Assembly: GCA_964534765.1 (NCBI GenBank)
Contig: CAZHRJ010000095.1
Coordinates: 1 to 12,215 of the forward strand
DNA length: 12,215 bases
Source: CAZHRJ01 sp964534765
GTDB taxonomy: Bacteria > Lindowbacteria > 2-12-FULL-62-27
Reading direction: 5' to 3'
This document shows, piece by piece, positions 1 through 6,775 of this stretch (position 1 is its first letter; each line of letters opens with the position of its first letter). A program made the position numbers and the translations under genes. The notes below the pieces were generated by a model that was not told the DNA's origin, ran no database searches, and saw only the letters and a list, made by a program, of their open reading frames with translations.

Positions 1-67
1 AATCCTATCCTATTCGATCTCATCGGATTTGAACAGATGCGAACAATTATCTTAGCGGGCATGTTGT
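1..67. other. Sequence downstream of pcm, no gene assigned
   Basis: These 67 bases are more AT-rich than the rest and follow the pcm stop on the minus strand. A minus-strand ATG at 62 opens a frame for about 20 codons to the edge (M-P-A-K-I-I-V-R...), but it has no Shine-Dalgarno and no recognisable motif, so I do not call it a gene. I see no GC-rich hairpin followed by a T-run, so no terminator is supported in this fragment. Confidence 0.6.
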
Positions 68-733
68 TTAGACATCCCTGTCCGGGAATCCATGCCGGCC
101 CAGCAGGGAGACAAATCGGCAGTCACAGAGTTTTGTCCGGTCCAACGTCCCATCGACCCGCTTTCGGAAAAGCATCAGCTCCTGAAGAACCTGGTTCCCA
201 ACCGGAATGACAATCCGGCCACCCACACACAGCTGATCCGCCAGAGGCGACGGCAGAGCGGGCGATGCGGCGGTGACGGCGACGGCTTGGAATGGGCTGT
301 GCTCTGCGGCGCCCAGCGTGCCGTCTCCGAGAAGAATCGTTACATTGGTCAGCCCCAGATCCGCCAGACGCGCACGCGCCGCAGGCACCAGATCCGGCAC
401 CCGCTCGATCGAAATAACCTCCCGGGCCAGATTGGCCAGAATGGCCGTTTCATAGCCGGACCCCGTGCCGATTTCCAGTATGCGGTCCGACGGCAGAATT
501 TCCAGCGCCTGGCATGTGAGGGCGACGATGTAGGGCTGGGAGATGGTCTGACCCCATCCGATTTTGACCGGCTCGTCGTCATAGGCGCGCCCAACATCCT
601 CGGGCGGCAGGAATCGTTCCCGCGGGATTTTTTGAAAAACCTCCAGCACGCGGGCGTCGCGGATGCCTCTGTGACGCAACTGATCCTTCACCATCAAAAG
701 ACGAGAGGCGAGAAAGTTTGCCGTCTGGGTCAC
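68..733 (-). CDS. pcm: Protein-L-isoaspartate O-methyltransferase
   Basis: 221 aa; transfers a methyl group from S-adenosylmethionine to isoaspartyl residues in damaged proteins so they can revert to aspartate. Motifs: MVKDQLRHRGI (14-24), IPRERFLPP (36-44), GQTISQPYIVALT (61-73), the SAM-binding ILEIGTGSGYETAILA (85-100), GDGTLG (136-141), VTAASPALP (153-161), GGRIVIPVG (171-179) and CRFVSLLGRHGF (205-216). All major family motifs are present at normal length. The GTG start overlaps the preceding stop as GTGA with no Shine-Dalgarno. An alternative ATG at 694 (Met14) matches where many family members begin their conserved region, so the first 13 residues are less certain. Pcm is usually cytoplasmic, so its place behind two probable envelope genes does not show a shared compartment. 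It is the last recognisable gene; its TAA ends at 68. Confidence 0.95.
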   Translation of the reverse strand: MTQTANFLASRLLMVKDQLRHRGIRDARVLEVFQKIPRERFLPPEDVGRAYDDEPVKIGWGQTISQPYIVALTCQALEILPSDRILEIGTGSGYETAILANLAREVISIERVPDLVPAARARLADLGLTNVTILLGDGTLGAAEHSPFQAVAVTAASPALPSPLADQLCVGGRIVIPVGNQVLQELMLFRKRVDGTLDRTKLCDCRFVSLLGRHGFPDRDV

Positions 734-2874
734 GGCGCGAAATAACGGATTCGATCGGAGACGACATCGGTCAGATAGTAGAGCCGGATGGTCAGATCGG
801 TTCCGACATTGGTGCGGAGTTTTCCATAGGGGCTGGCGTAGACGATAAAATAGGAAGCGGTTTTGGCGGAGGAGAGATCAAAGGCGAGATCCGGTATGGA
901 CGCCTTTTTGAGCGTCCGATAGGTGCCGCCGGATCTGCGGCAGAGAGCATGGAAGAGAGGCAATTCGCGATCGGAGAGATGGAGGATAAAGAGCGAGATG
1001 CCGCGATTAAGAAGAGACAACAGGAGGGCCGAATACTGATCCGCCGGGAGATCGGATTCGCGCGAGGTGATGATGAGGAGATTGCGCCGGCCGCGCCGCT
1101 TGCCCAGATCATCCAGCGACTCGTAAATGTCCTCGGACAGAAACCCGTGGACGGTTTCCCCCATGCGGCTCAGACTTTTTCTGATGAAATAGGGATTGTC
1201 CGTGAAATCGAGCATGACCTTCCGGCCCTTTCGAACGGCCAGATGGGACTCGGCCGGGATCTGACGAGTCAGGTCCGTCAGAAATGACCGGATCAGAACC
1301 ATCTGCCGATCCAGAAAAGCCGATGGATCCAGATGAATGACGAGGCTCATGGGCCCGGTCTGCGTCAGCGGCCGAACAGAGACCGGCGGGCCTCTGGCCT
1401 GCAAATCCTCCTGGACGGCGAAATTGCGCCGGGATAGACCCGTGACCGGATCACCGCTTCCGGAGGTCACGTGGATGGTCACACCGATATATGGATAGTG
1501 ATCGAAATCCATGTCCGTAATGTTCAGCAGCGTGCGTTCGGCAAGCGTGGAGGGTCGCAGAACCCGGAGTTCCATGGCGGTCTGGCTGGAGGTGTAGATC
1601 AGCCCTCCCTCATTGTCGACCACTGTGCCGCCGATGTCCGGGATGACAATCGGCCGGTTTCTTTCGTCGCGAAGCGGCGTCAGGGTATCGCTTCCCGGCT
1701 CAAAATCCAGCAGCCGGCCGGCGGCGTCGCTGATCAGAAGCCCCCGATCACCGAAACGATCCATATCCCTCGGATCCTTCAAGTCCGCGGTGGGGATGGC
1801 CTCAAGGAAATTGCCGAATCGGTCAAACCGTTGAAGGAGTTGTCCCTCCTGGGAGAGAACCAATATCGAATAGGACCCCGTCTGGGGGTCCGGCTGGACG
1901 ACAATGGACCGGGGGGACAGAAACTGGCCGGGCATGCCTCCGCGGCCGCCAAAGGACATGAGGAATTTACCGTCCAACCCGAATTTTTGAATCCGGTGAT
2001 TGCCGCCGTCGACGACATAGAGATAATTATCCGGTGAAAGCACGAGCCCTTCCGGCCCGAAAAACATACCCGGATCGCCGCCCTTGCCGCCGAATACCGC
2101 GCGCCGTTTTCCAGATTCATCGAACCGGTAGATGCGGTCGTTCCCGAAAGAGGTCACAAAGATGTTGCCGTCGGGATCGCCGACGAGATCGAAGGGATTG
2201 CGAACGCCGGACAGTTTCTGTTGAAACTCCAGGCCCTTGGAAAAAATAATGACCTCATTCGTTCCGAAACTGGCGAGCAGAATCCGGCCCGATCGGTCGA
2301 GCGCGAGGCCAAGGGGAGTAAGAAAATGGTGGCGGGATTTTTCCTGCCCGTAGACGGTATAGGCGACTCGATAGGAGATGGGCCGAGTATCGAGGGTGGC
2401 CTTCAGGTACCGGTCGACCGCCTCGAGGTATTCCATCCGCTGCTGATCCTCGAGCAGAGACTGCGTGTCTTCGGCCACGGCCCGGGCCGTCGAGATGGCG
2501 GAATCCATGCGACCGGAGAGAAAGTAGATGCGGGACAGCATCCGCTTGATCTGCAGCTGGTAATACCCCTTTTGCAGTCCCTCCTCCGACTTCTGGAGCG
2601 CCTCGGCGAGATCGCCCGAGAAATAGGCGTGGCTGGCGCGGCTCATCAAAAACCGCGCCGTTTCCTTCCGCCCGAAATCTTCCTTGTCGCGTTCCTCAAA
2701 AATTGAAAAGGAAGTGGGAATCGAGAAGGTCTCCTTGTCGATCCGGTCCGGCGGCGGGAAAATGAGCGTATCGATGGCGGAAGCGGATGGAACGCCTGAT
2801 AGGCACCCGGCCAGCAACCAGAGAAATCCCCGGAGGGCGGCCGGACGACCTGCGGCGGCGCTGGGCGGCATCAT
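730..2874 (-). CDS. Predicted lipoprotein with NHL-type beta-propeller and VWA-like domain
   Basis: 714 aa. The N-terminus is a lipoprotein signal: Arg15, a hydrophobic stretch and the lipobox LAGC with Cys24 as the lipid-modified residue, so the mature protein should be membrane-attached on the outer face. Order: TPR-like helices (about 72-155); an NHL/six-bladed beta-propeller (about 180-440) with blades such as DPDGNIFVTSFGNDRIYRFD (233-252) and SPDNYLYVVDGGNHRIQKF (280-298); a short linking domain (465-505, with GDPVTGLSRRNFAVQED); and a VWA-like fold (about 508-690). The VWA metal site is incomplete: D516-P-S518-A replaces DxSxS. The GDPVTGLSRRNF lead-in resembles that of VWFA-related proteins known from Acidobacteria. 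Propellers and VWA domains usually bind proteins or ligands; the partner is unknown. ATGATG start overlaps the TPR stop as ATGA; the stop overlaps the pcm start as GTGA. Confidence 0.85.
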   Translation of the reverse strand: MMPPSAAAGRPAALRGFLWLLAGCLSGVPSASAIDTLIFPPPDRIDKETFSIPTSFSIFEERDKEDFGRKETARFLMSRASHAYFSGDLAEALQKSEEGLQKGYYQLQIKRMLSRIYFLSGRMDSAISTARAVAEDTQSLLEDQQRMEYLEAVDRYLKATLDTRPISYRVAYTVYGQEKSRHHFLTPLGLALDRSGRILLASFGTNEVIIFSKGLEFQQKLSGVRNPFDLVGDPDGNIFVTSFGNDRIYRFDESGKRRAVFGGKGGDPGMFFGPEGLVLSPDNYLYVVDGGNHRIQKFGLDGKFLMSFGGRGGMPGQFLSPRSIVVQPDPQTGSYSILVLSQEGQLLQRFDRFGNFLEAIPTADLKDPRDMDRFGDRGLLISDAAGRLLDFEPGSDTLTPLRDERNRPIVIPDIGGTVVDNEGGLIYTSSQTAMELRVLRPSTLAERTLLNITDMDFDHYPYIGVTIHVTSGSGDPVTGLSRRNFAVQEDLQARGPPVSVRPLTQTGPMSLVIHLDPSAFLDRQMVLIRSFLTDLTRQIPAESHLAVRKGRKVMLDFTDNPYFIRKSLSRMGETVHGFLSEDIYESLDDLGKRRGRRNLLIITSRESDLPADQYSALLLSLLNRGISLFILHLSDRELPLFHALCRRSGGTYRTLKKASIPDLAFDLSSAKTASYFIVYASPYGKLRTNVGTDLTIRLYYLTDVVSDRIRYFAP

Positions 2875-3524
2875 TCTTTGAGGAGCGACAGGTTAGTCAG
2901 GATATCGTTTTTCCAACGCGGCGGAACGGCCGTGTCGGCCAGCGCCCGCCGATAGACCGATTCCGCCTCTTTGGGCCGGCTCAGGTAGAACTGCAACAGC
3001 TCGCCGATGTGAAACGCCGCTTCGCTCCGTATTTCCGACGAAGATCCGGCCTGGATAACCTCCGTCAGGAGCTTGAGCGCGTCCTCATGCCGCTTCATCT
3101 CCCGGTACGATTCGGCCAGATCCATTTTCGCGCGATGCACATCCCGCCCAAGTCCGCTTTTCAGATACCGTTCCAGATGAACGGCGGCTTCCGTCGCGTT
3201 TCCCTGATCGAGGGCGAGCCGGCCCAGTTCCAGTTCGGCATAGGCCGACTCCTCCGAATCCGGAACGAGCCGCTGGATCGACAGCAGGTTGCTTTCCACC
3301 ACCTCCGAGCGGATTTCCTGTGAGACACTGTCAAGCCATGGAGACAAAATCGGCCCGAAGAAGCCCTCGGACAAGGACTGAACCAGACGCATGGATTTGG
3401 GCAAATCCCCGTCCCTGCGCGCTTCGCGGAGGCTGTACAGGTCGACCGCCAGCGGCGCCGAGAGGCCGAACACCGCCAGAATGGATCCGATCCAGATCCA
3501 GCGCCAAACCCGGTCACTATTCAC
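2871..3524 (-). CDS. Membrane-anchored TPR protein, function unknown
   Basis: 217 aa. An N-terminal hydrophobic segment (about 7-29, WRWIWIGSILAVFGLSAPLA region) with no cleavage site I can recognise looks like a membrane anchor, leaving the rest probably outside the cytoplasm. About three TPR-like helix pairs follow: 93-123 (AYAELELGRLALDQGNATEA), 128-160 (AKMDLAESYREMKRHEDALK) and 165-197 (AAFHIGELLQFY...EAESVYRRAL). TPRs are protein-interaction scaffolds, and nothing catalytic is visible. The start is GTG, overlapping the S1-gene stop by 8 nt (GTGAATAG). The stop overlaps the start of the NHL-VWA lipoprotein as ATGA, so the two are probably made together and may interact. YbgF/BamD-like envelope scaffolds are a structural analogy only; I see no evidence of homology. 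Confidence 0.8.
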   Translation of the reverse strand: MNSDRVWRWIWIGSILAVFGLSAPLAVDLYSLREARRDGDLPKSMRLVQSLSEGFFGPILSPWLDSVSQEIRSEVVESNLLSIQRLVPDSEESAYAELELGRLALDQGNATEAAVHLERYLKSGLGRDVHRAKMDLAESYREMKRHEDALKLLTEVIQAGSSSEIRSEAAFHIGELLQFYLSRPKEAESVYRRALADTAVPPRWKNDILTNLSLLKE

Positions 3525-5397
3525 GCTTGCGCATCAACCGCTTGAGCAGATCCGCCGACAGCAGATCTTTCATGGAAACTTTGCGGTCCTCCGGCCGCAG
3601 GTCAGTGAGGAAGGGCTGTATTTCCCGCCGCGCCTCGAGATCCACCACGGCTTTTCGGGAGAGCGACATGCGTCTCTGGTCCAGGTGGATGGACATCACC
3701 ATCACCTTCAGACTCTGTCCTTCGGACAGCGAGGGCTCATCCTCCGAGAAGTCATTTTTCCGCATCAGCCCCACCAGTCCCCTGCGGATTTCGACGAGCG
3801 CGCCGGCGGGGATGAGTTTGACGATTTTTCCGTCATAGATGTTTCCAATTGTGATTTCTTTGAGAAGGATCAAGAACGGATCGGGCCTGATCTGTTTGAC
3901 CCCGAACCGGATCAGTCTCGTTGCCGGATCAATCGCCAGGACTTCGGCGGTGATCTGTCTTGACCGGGGCGCGGCGGCGCCTGCGGCCGGTCCTGCGGCC
4001 GGCGGCCAGGAGAAAAATTGACGGGGGGAGACGGGACCACTCCAGGAGATATCCTCCGGCAGAATGAACCCGAAGAATCCGTCATCGGTGATGACCCTGG
4101 CTCTTGCGTCGGTGCAGTGAACCGACCGGACTTCCCATCGAGACCCGATGACATATCGGCGGATGAGTTCGCTGAGCGGATCGGGCTGAGTGGATTTAAT
4201 CGACAGCTGGACTTTGCCCAGTTCGCGCTGAACGGCAAGACAGATGGTTTCCAGCGCCTGACCGGGCGAGATCGCCGACGGCAGGACGGTCGGATCCTCG
4301 ATCTGCCAGCCGGCCTCCTTCCAGTGAATTTCTCCGGGTATGCCCTCTTTCAGATTGACCAGTATCCGATCCTCCAGGACTTGCGCAACCGTGACATCGA
4401 CCTTGGACCCTGGCTGCACCACTTTTCTGATGAAGACCCATGGATCCGGGTAGAGCTGCCGGTGACCGACCACGACGCGGTCGGTTTCGGCGGCGCAAGA
4501 CTCGATCACCATGACCGGCACTTTTTGTCCGACGGAAAATGCGGCGAGGTTTTGTTCGGGTGGGCCGAATCCCGCTTCCATGGCCGGCAGATCCGCGCGC
4601 ACACCATCGACTTCCACCTGGACCGCGGCCGCGCCGACCGACCGGACGGTCGCGGTGAGGATTTGACCGGGTCGCAGGCGGATGGAAGCGGATTTTCGCT
4701 GGATGGCGCGATCCTGAGCGGTATATTTTTTCTGTGAGACAAGGACGGCCGAATCGATCGGATCATATCGGAGGATCAGCACGCGAAGGACGCGGCCGAG
4801 CGGCATCATCCGGTCTTCCGATTCCTCCAGGGGCAGAACGGCCGGGAATCCATCGATGTCCACGACCCATCCCTCCGAATCCAATTCCGACAGGACCCGC
4901 GCCTCCATCCACAGCCCCGCAGCCCACATCGACTCGATGACCGACAGCGCCCGGCGGCCCTGGGCCAGCCGCAGACTGCAGATCAACCGATCCTGCGGGC
5001 GGCTTCGACCCTCAGCGGGCTGCTGGACTGCCACCCAGAGACGCCGGCCCGGATGGAGATCCGCGGGCCGGGATTCGGCCGGATTTAAAAGGCCCGACCC
5101 CGGAGACAGATCCAGAAGAACGGGTGACCCGGGATTGCATTCCGTCACCTCCGCCTCCACGATTTTCGATTCGGCAATCCGGCGAAGGTCTTTGTCAAAC
5201 CTGGCCAGGAACTTCTGCAGGACCGGCGGCCGCGTCAGCGTGGCAGGATGAACCGGCAGAGAACTGTTAGCCAGCCGATGGGCGATAGTCTCCAAAGACT
5301 CATCGGCCGGTTCCAGGGGTCTGCCGTCGCCGTAGAGGAGACGCTGGCGGCGCATCTGCGGATCGATGCCGGGTGGCGTGGACGGATTCGCCGTCAT
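3517..5397 (-). CDS. rpsA: Divergent ribosomal protein S1 / multi-S1-domain RNA-binding protein
   Basis: 626 aa. Ribosomal S1 binds mRNA and helps the 30S subunit start translation; the aroA-cmk-rpsA order is widespread, so position favours that identity. The clearest S1 (OB-fold) unit is the last, about 517-583: GNIYDGKIVKLIPAGALVEI, GLVGLMRKNDFSED, then the closing VMVMSIHLDQRRMSLSRK. Weaker units with the same rhythm (GxxLxAxV, VEVDGV.ADLP, VMVIES) appear at about 77-143, 161-224, 243-313, 328-403 and 418-503, suggesting six domains as in long S1 proteins. Most lack the aromatic and glycine positions expected of a canonical S1. The fifth is split by a Pro/Ala/Gly-rich insertion (465-479) matching the inverted repeat seen in plsC. 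The tail (606-626) is basic. The ATG start overlaps the plsC stop as ATGA, with no Shine-Dalgarno. A specialised RNA-binding protein rather than the main S1 is possible. Confidence 0.75.
   Translation of the reverse strand: MTANPSTPPGIDPQMRRQRLLYGDGRPLEPADESLETIAHRLANSSLPVHPATLTRPPVLQKFLARFDKDLRRIAESKIVEAEVTECNPGSPVLLDLSPGSGLLNPAESRPADLHPGRRLWVAVQQPAEGRSRPQDRLICSLRLAQGRRALSVIESMWAAGLWMEARVLSELDSEGWVVDIDGFPAVLPLEESEDRMMPLGRVLRVLILRYDPIDSAVLVSQKKYTAQDRAIQRKSASIRLRPGQILTATVRSVGAAAVQVEVDGVRADLPAMEAGFGPPEQNLAAFSVGQKVPVMVIESCAAETDRVVVGHRQLYPDPWVFIRKVVQPGSKVDVTVAQVLEDRILVNLKEGIPGEIHWKEAGWQIEDPTVLPSAISPGQALETICLAVQRELGKVQLSIKSTQPDPLSELIRRYVIGSRWEVRSVHCTDARARVITDDGFFGFILPEDISWSGPVSPRQFFSWPPAAGPAAGAAAPRSRQITAEVLAIDPATRLIRFGVKQIRPDPFLILLKEITIGNIYDGKIVKLIPAGALVEIRRGLVGLMRKNDFSEDEPSLSEGQSLKVMVMSIHLDQRRMSLSRKAVVDLEARREIQPFLTDLRPEDRKVSMKDLLSADLLKRLMRKRE
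3974..4007. repeat. Inverted copy of the AGPA-coding repeat inside the S1-like gene
   Basis: The plus strand at 3984-4000 reads CGGCCGGTCCTGCGGCC, an exact 17-base reverse complement of plus-strand 5508-5524 in plsC. The wider stretch 3985-4007 matches the reverse complement of 5477-5499 with two mismatches in 23. A degenerate extra unit lies at 3974-3985. Read on the coding (minus) strand it gives Ala-Ala-Gly-Pro-Ala-Ala-Gly at residues 467-473, inside an apparent insertion in the fifth S1 domain. Confidence 0.65.
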
Positions 5398-6775
5398 GGC
5401 GCCAGGGACTGTATCCGGTCCATGACGATCCGGCCCACCCGATCATATAGATCCCGATTATCCATGTCCGCTTCCGGGCCGCCAGCCGCAGGACTGGCCA
5501 AAGGACTGGCCGCAGGACCGGCCGACGCCGGCCGGCCTTGACCGTGGCGGGCAATATGGACAGGACTGAATGGCTCGCCGAAAATCACGCGCACCTTTTT
5601 GGGTTTTGGAAAGAACGAGCCTGGTGGAAAAGAATCAAAGCTGCCGATGATCCGGACAGGGACCACCGGAACACCGCATTCCAGAACCAGTTTTCCAAAT
5701 CCAGATTTGGCGTCGTGAATGGCGCCATCCCGGGTTCTTGTGCCCTCGGGGAAAATCAAAACCAGACCGCCCGCGGCGAGCGCGGCGCGAAATTGGCCAA
5801 GCGCATCCCGGTCCAGTATTCCCCGGCGGACAGGGATGGCGGAANNNNNNNNNNGAAACTGCCAAAGATGGGTATCCGGGAGAGTTCCCGCTTCGCGAAG
5901 AAGTGAAGCGGTCGGCGCAGGGACACGGCGACCAGCGGCGGATCGAGATGGCTGGCGTGGTTGGACGCGAGAATCGCCGGGCCTTTTAATCCATCCACCC
6001 GGTCGGCCCCGACCTGCCGGCGGCCCAGATACACCCGGGAGAGGCCCTTCAGAACCGTCCACGTAAAACGGTAAAACATCCACTTCCACAGCTCATACCA
6101 TTTACTCGACTTATTCCACAGCAGCTTCTGGATCACCGTCACCGCGTCATCACTGGTGAGGTAGGTGGTGTCCAGGTAGACGGCGTCGGGAGCGCGGGTG
6201 AGTGGCGCGATGGACCGACGGGTATCCTGATCGTCGCGCATCCGGAGGTTGTCCGAGACCTCGCGATAGTCAGTGGAGACGCCGGCGCCGGCCAGTTCAT
6301 CCAAGCGCCGTTTGGACCGGATCTCCACGTCGGCATCCAGATAGATTTTGAGAAACGCCGATGGAAAAACAACTGTGCCCATGTCACGGCCCTCCGCCAC
6401 GATGTCCCGGTCGGCGACCTGGCGCTGGATGGAAAGAAGTTTTTCGCGTACCGGGCGGCGAGCGGAGACCATGGAGACGAGGCGGGACACCTCCATGTCG
6501 CGAATCCGTTCCGACACTTCGTCGCGGCCCACCCAGATCCGGCCATCCGACATCTGGATCGTCAGAGGGGTGAGAGCCTGCCGCAAGGCCGATTCGGTGT
6601 CGGGCGAATCCGGGCGATCGATGAGGGCCGAGTGACGATTCAACAAAAACCACGTCACCGCCCGATAGAGCGCCCCCGAATCAAGATAGGTGTAGCCAAT
6701 GCGTTCCGCCAGACGGCGCGCCACCGTCGACTTTCCGGCGCCCGCCGGGCCGTCAATGGCGATGACTTTGGGCAT
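5394..6775 (-). CDS. cmk-plsC: Fused cytidylate kinase / 1-acyl-sn-glycerol-3-phosphate acyltransferase, interrupted by an assembly gap
   Basis: One frame encodes both enzymes without a stop between them. Residues 1 to about 222 are cytidylate kinase (CMP/dCMP + ATP to CDP/dCDP): P-loop GPAGAGKST (9-17), YLDSGALYRAVT (30-41), EGRDMGTVVFPSA (128-140) and DDQDTRRS...APDA (181-198). A PlsC domain follows from about W226; PlsC acylates lysophosphatidate to phosphatidate at the inner membrane. It shows NHASHLD (272-278; HX4D catalytic H273 and D278) and KRELSRIPIFG (295-305), then after the gap AIPVRR, FPEGTRTRDG and VPVVPVRIIG. Ten Ns lie between codon 307 and the rest, and the halves are in different frames if the Ns are counted literally. 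Family spacing predicts 11 missing bases and about 460 aa. An ATG at 6079 (Met233), preceded by GGAAGTGG, could start a separate PlsC. The C-terminal region has a 12-bp tandem repeat. The stop overlaps the next start as ATGA. Confidence 0.9.
5475..5522. repeat. 12-bp tandem repeat coding for Ala-Gly/Ser-Pro-Ala units in plsC
   Basis: On the minus strand three 12-base units stand head to tail: GCCGGTCCTGCG (5522-5511), GCCAGTCCTTTG (5510-5499) and GCCAGTCCTGCG (5498-5487). A degenerate fourth beginning GCTGGC follows (5486-5475). Being a multiple of three, they keep the frame and code for AGPA, ASPL, ASPA, AGGP in a low-complexity linker near the PlsC C-terminus, just before the last helix (DMDNRDLYDRVGRIVMDRIQ). 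The same unit occurs inverted in the downstream S1-like gene. Confidence 0.8.
5845..5854. other. Run of 10 Ns (assembly gap) inside plsC
   Basis: Ten consecutive N bases, a common scaffolding placeholder. On the minus strand the frame before the gap ends ...IPIFGSF and the frame after resumes at Ser-Ala-Ile-Pro-Val-Arg-Arg from 5843. For these to be one frame, the missing length must leave remainder 2 on division by 3; ten does not. See findings. Confidence 0.97.

Noticed and set aside
1..62. Start of a new minus-strand gene at 62
   Set aside because: Only about 20 codons, no ribosome binding site, no motif, and a base composition unlike the neighbouring coding DNA.
92..745. Long plus-strand open frame (217 codons) opposite pcm
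   Set aside because: It lies antisense to a clear pcm gene, its translation is Arg/Gln-rich with no motif, and GC-rich genes commonly produce such shadow frames.
718..2037. Plus-strand frames opposite the NHL-VWA lipoprotein (718-1287, 1471-2037)
   Set aside because: The minus-strand frame has a lipobox, propeller repeats and coupled start and stop. The plus-strand translations are repetitive Gly/Asp/Arg-rich shadows.
4018..4737. Plus-strand open frame of 239 codons opposite the S1-like gene
   Set aside because: No Shine-Dalgarno, no recognisable domain and full overlap with a coding frame that fits gene order; a shadow of the minus-strand gene.
5856..6089. An ATG at 6089 as the start of a separate plsC
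   Set aside because: That ATG joins the downstream PlsC frame only if the Ns are taken literally as ten bases. Upstream of the gap its translation (MEVDVLPFYVDG...) is nonsense, while the HX4D motif is in the cmk frame.
5394..6775. plsC half as a frameshifted pseudogene
   Set aside because: The frame change falls exactly on the N run, and all catalytic motifs are intact on both sides, so a wrong gap length is the simpler explanation.
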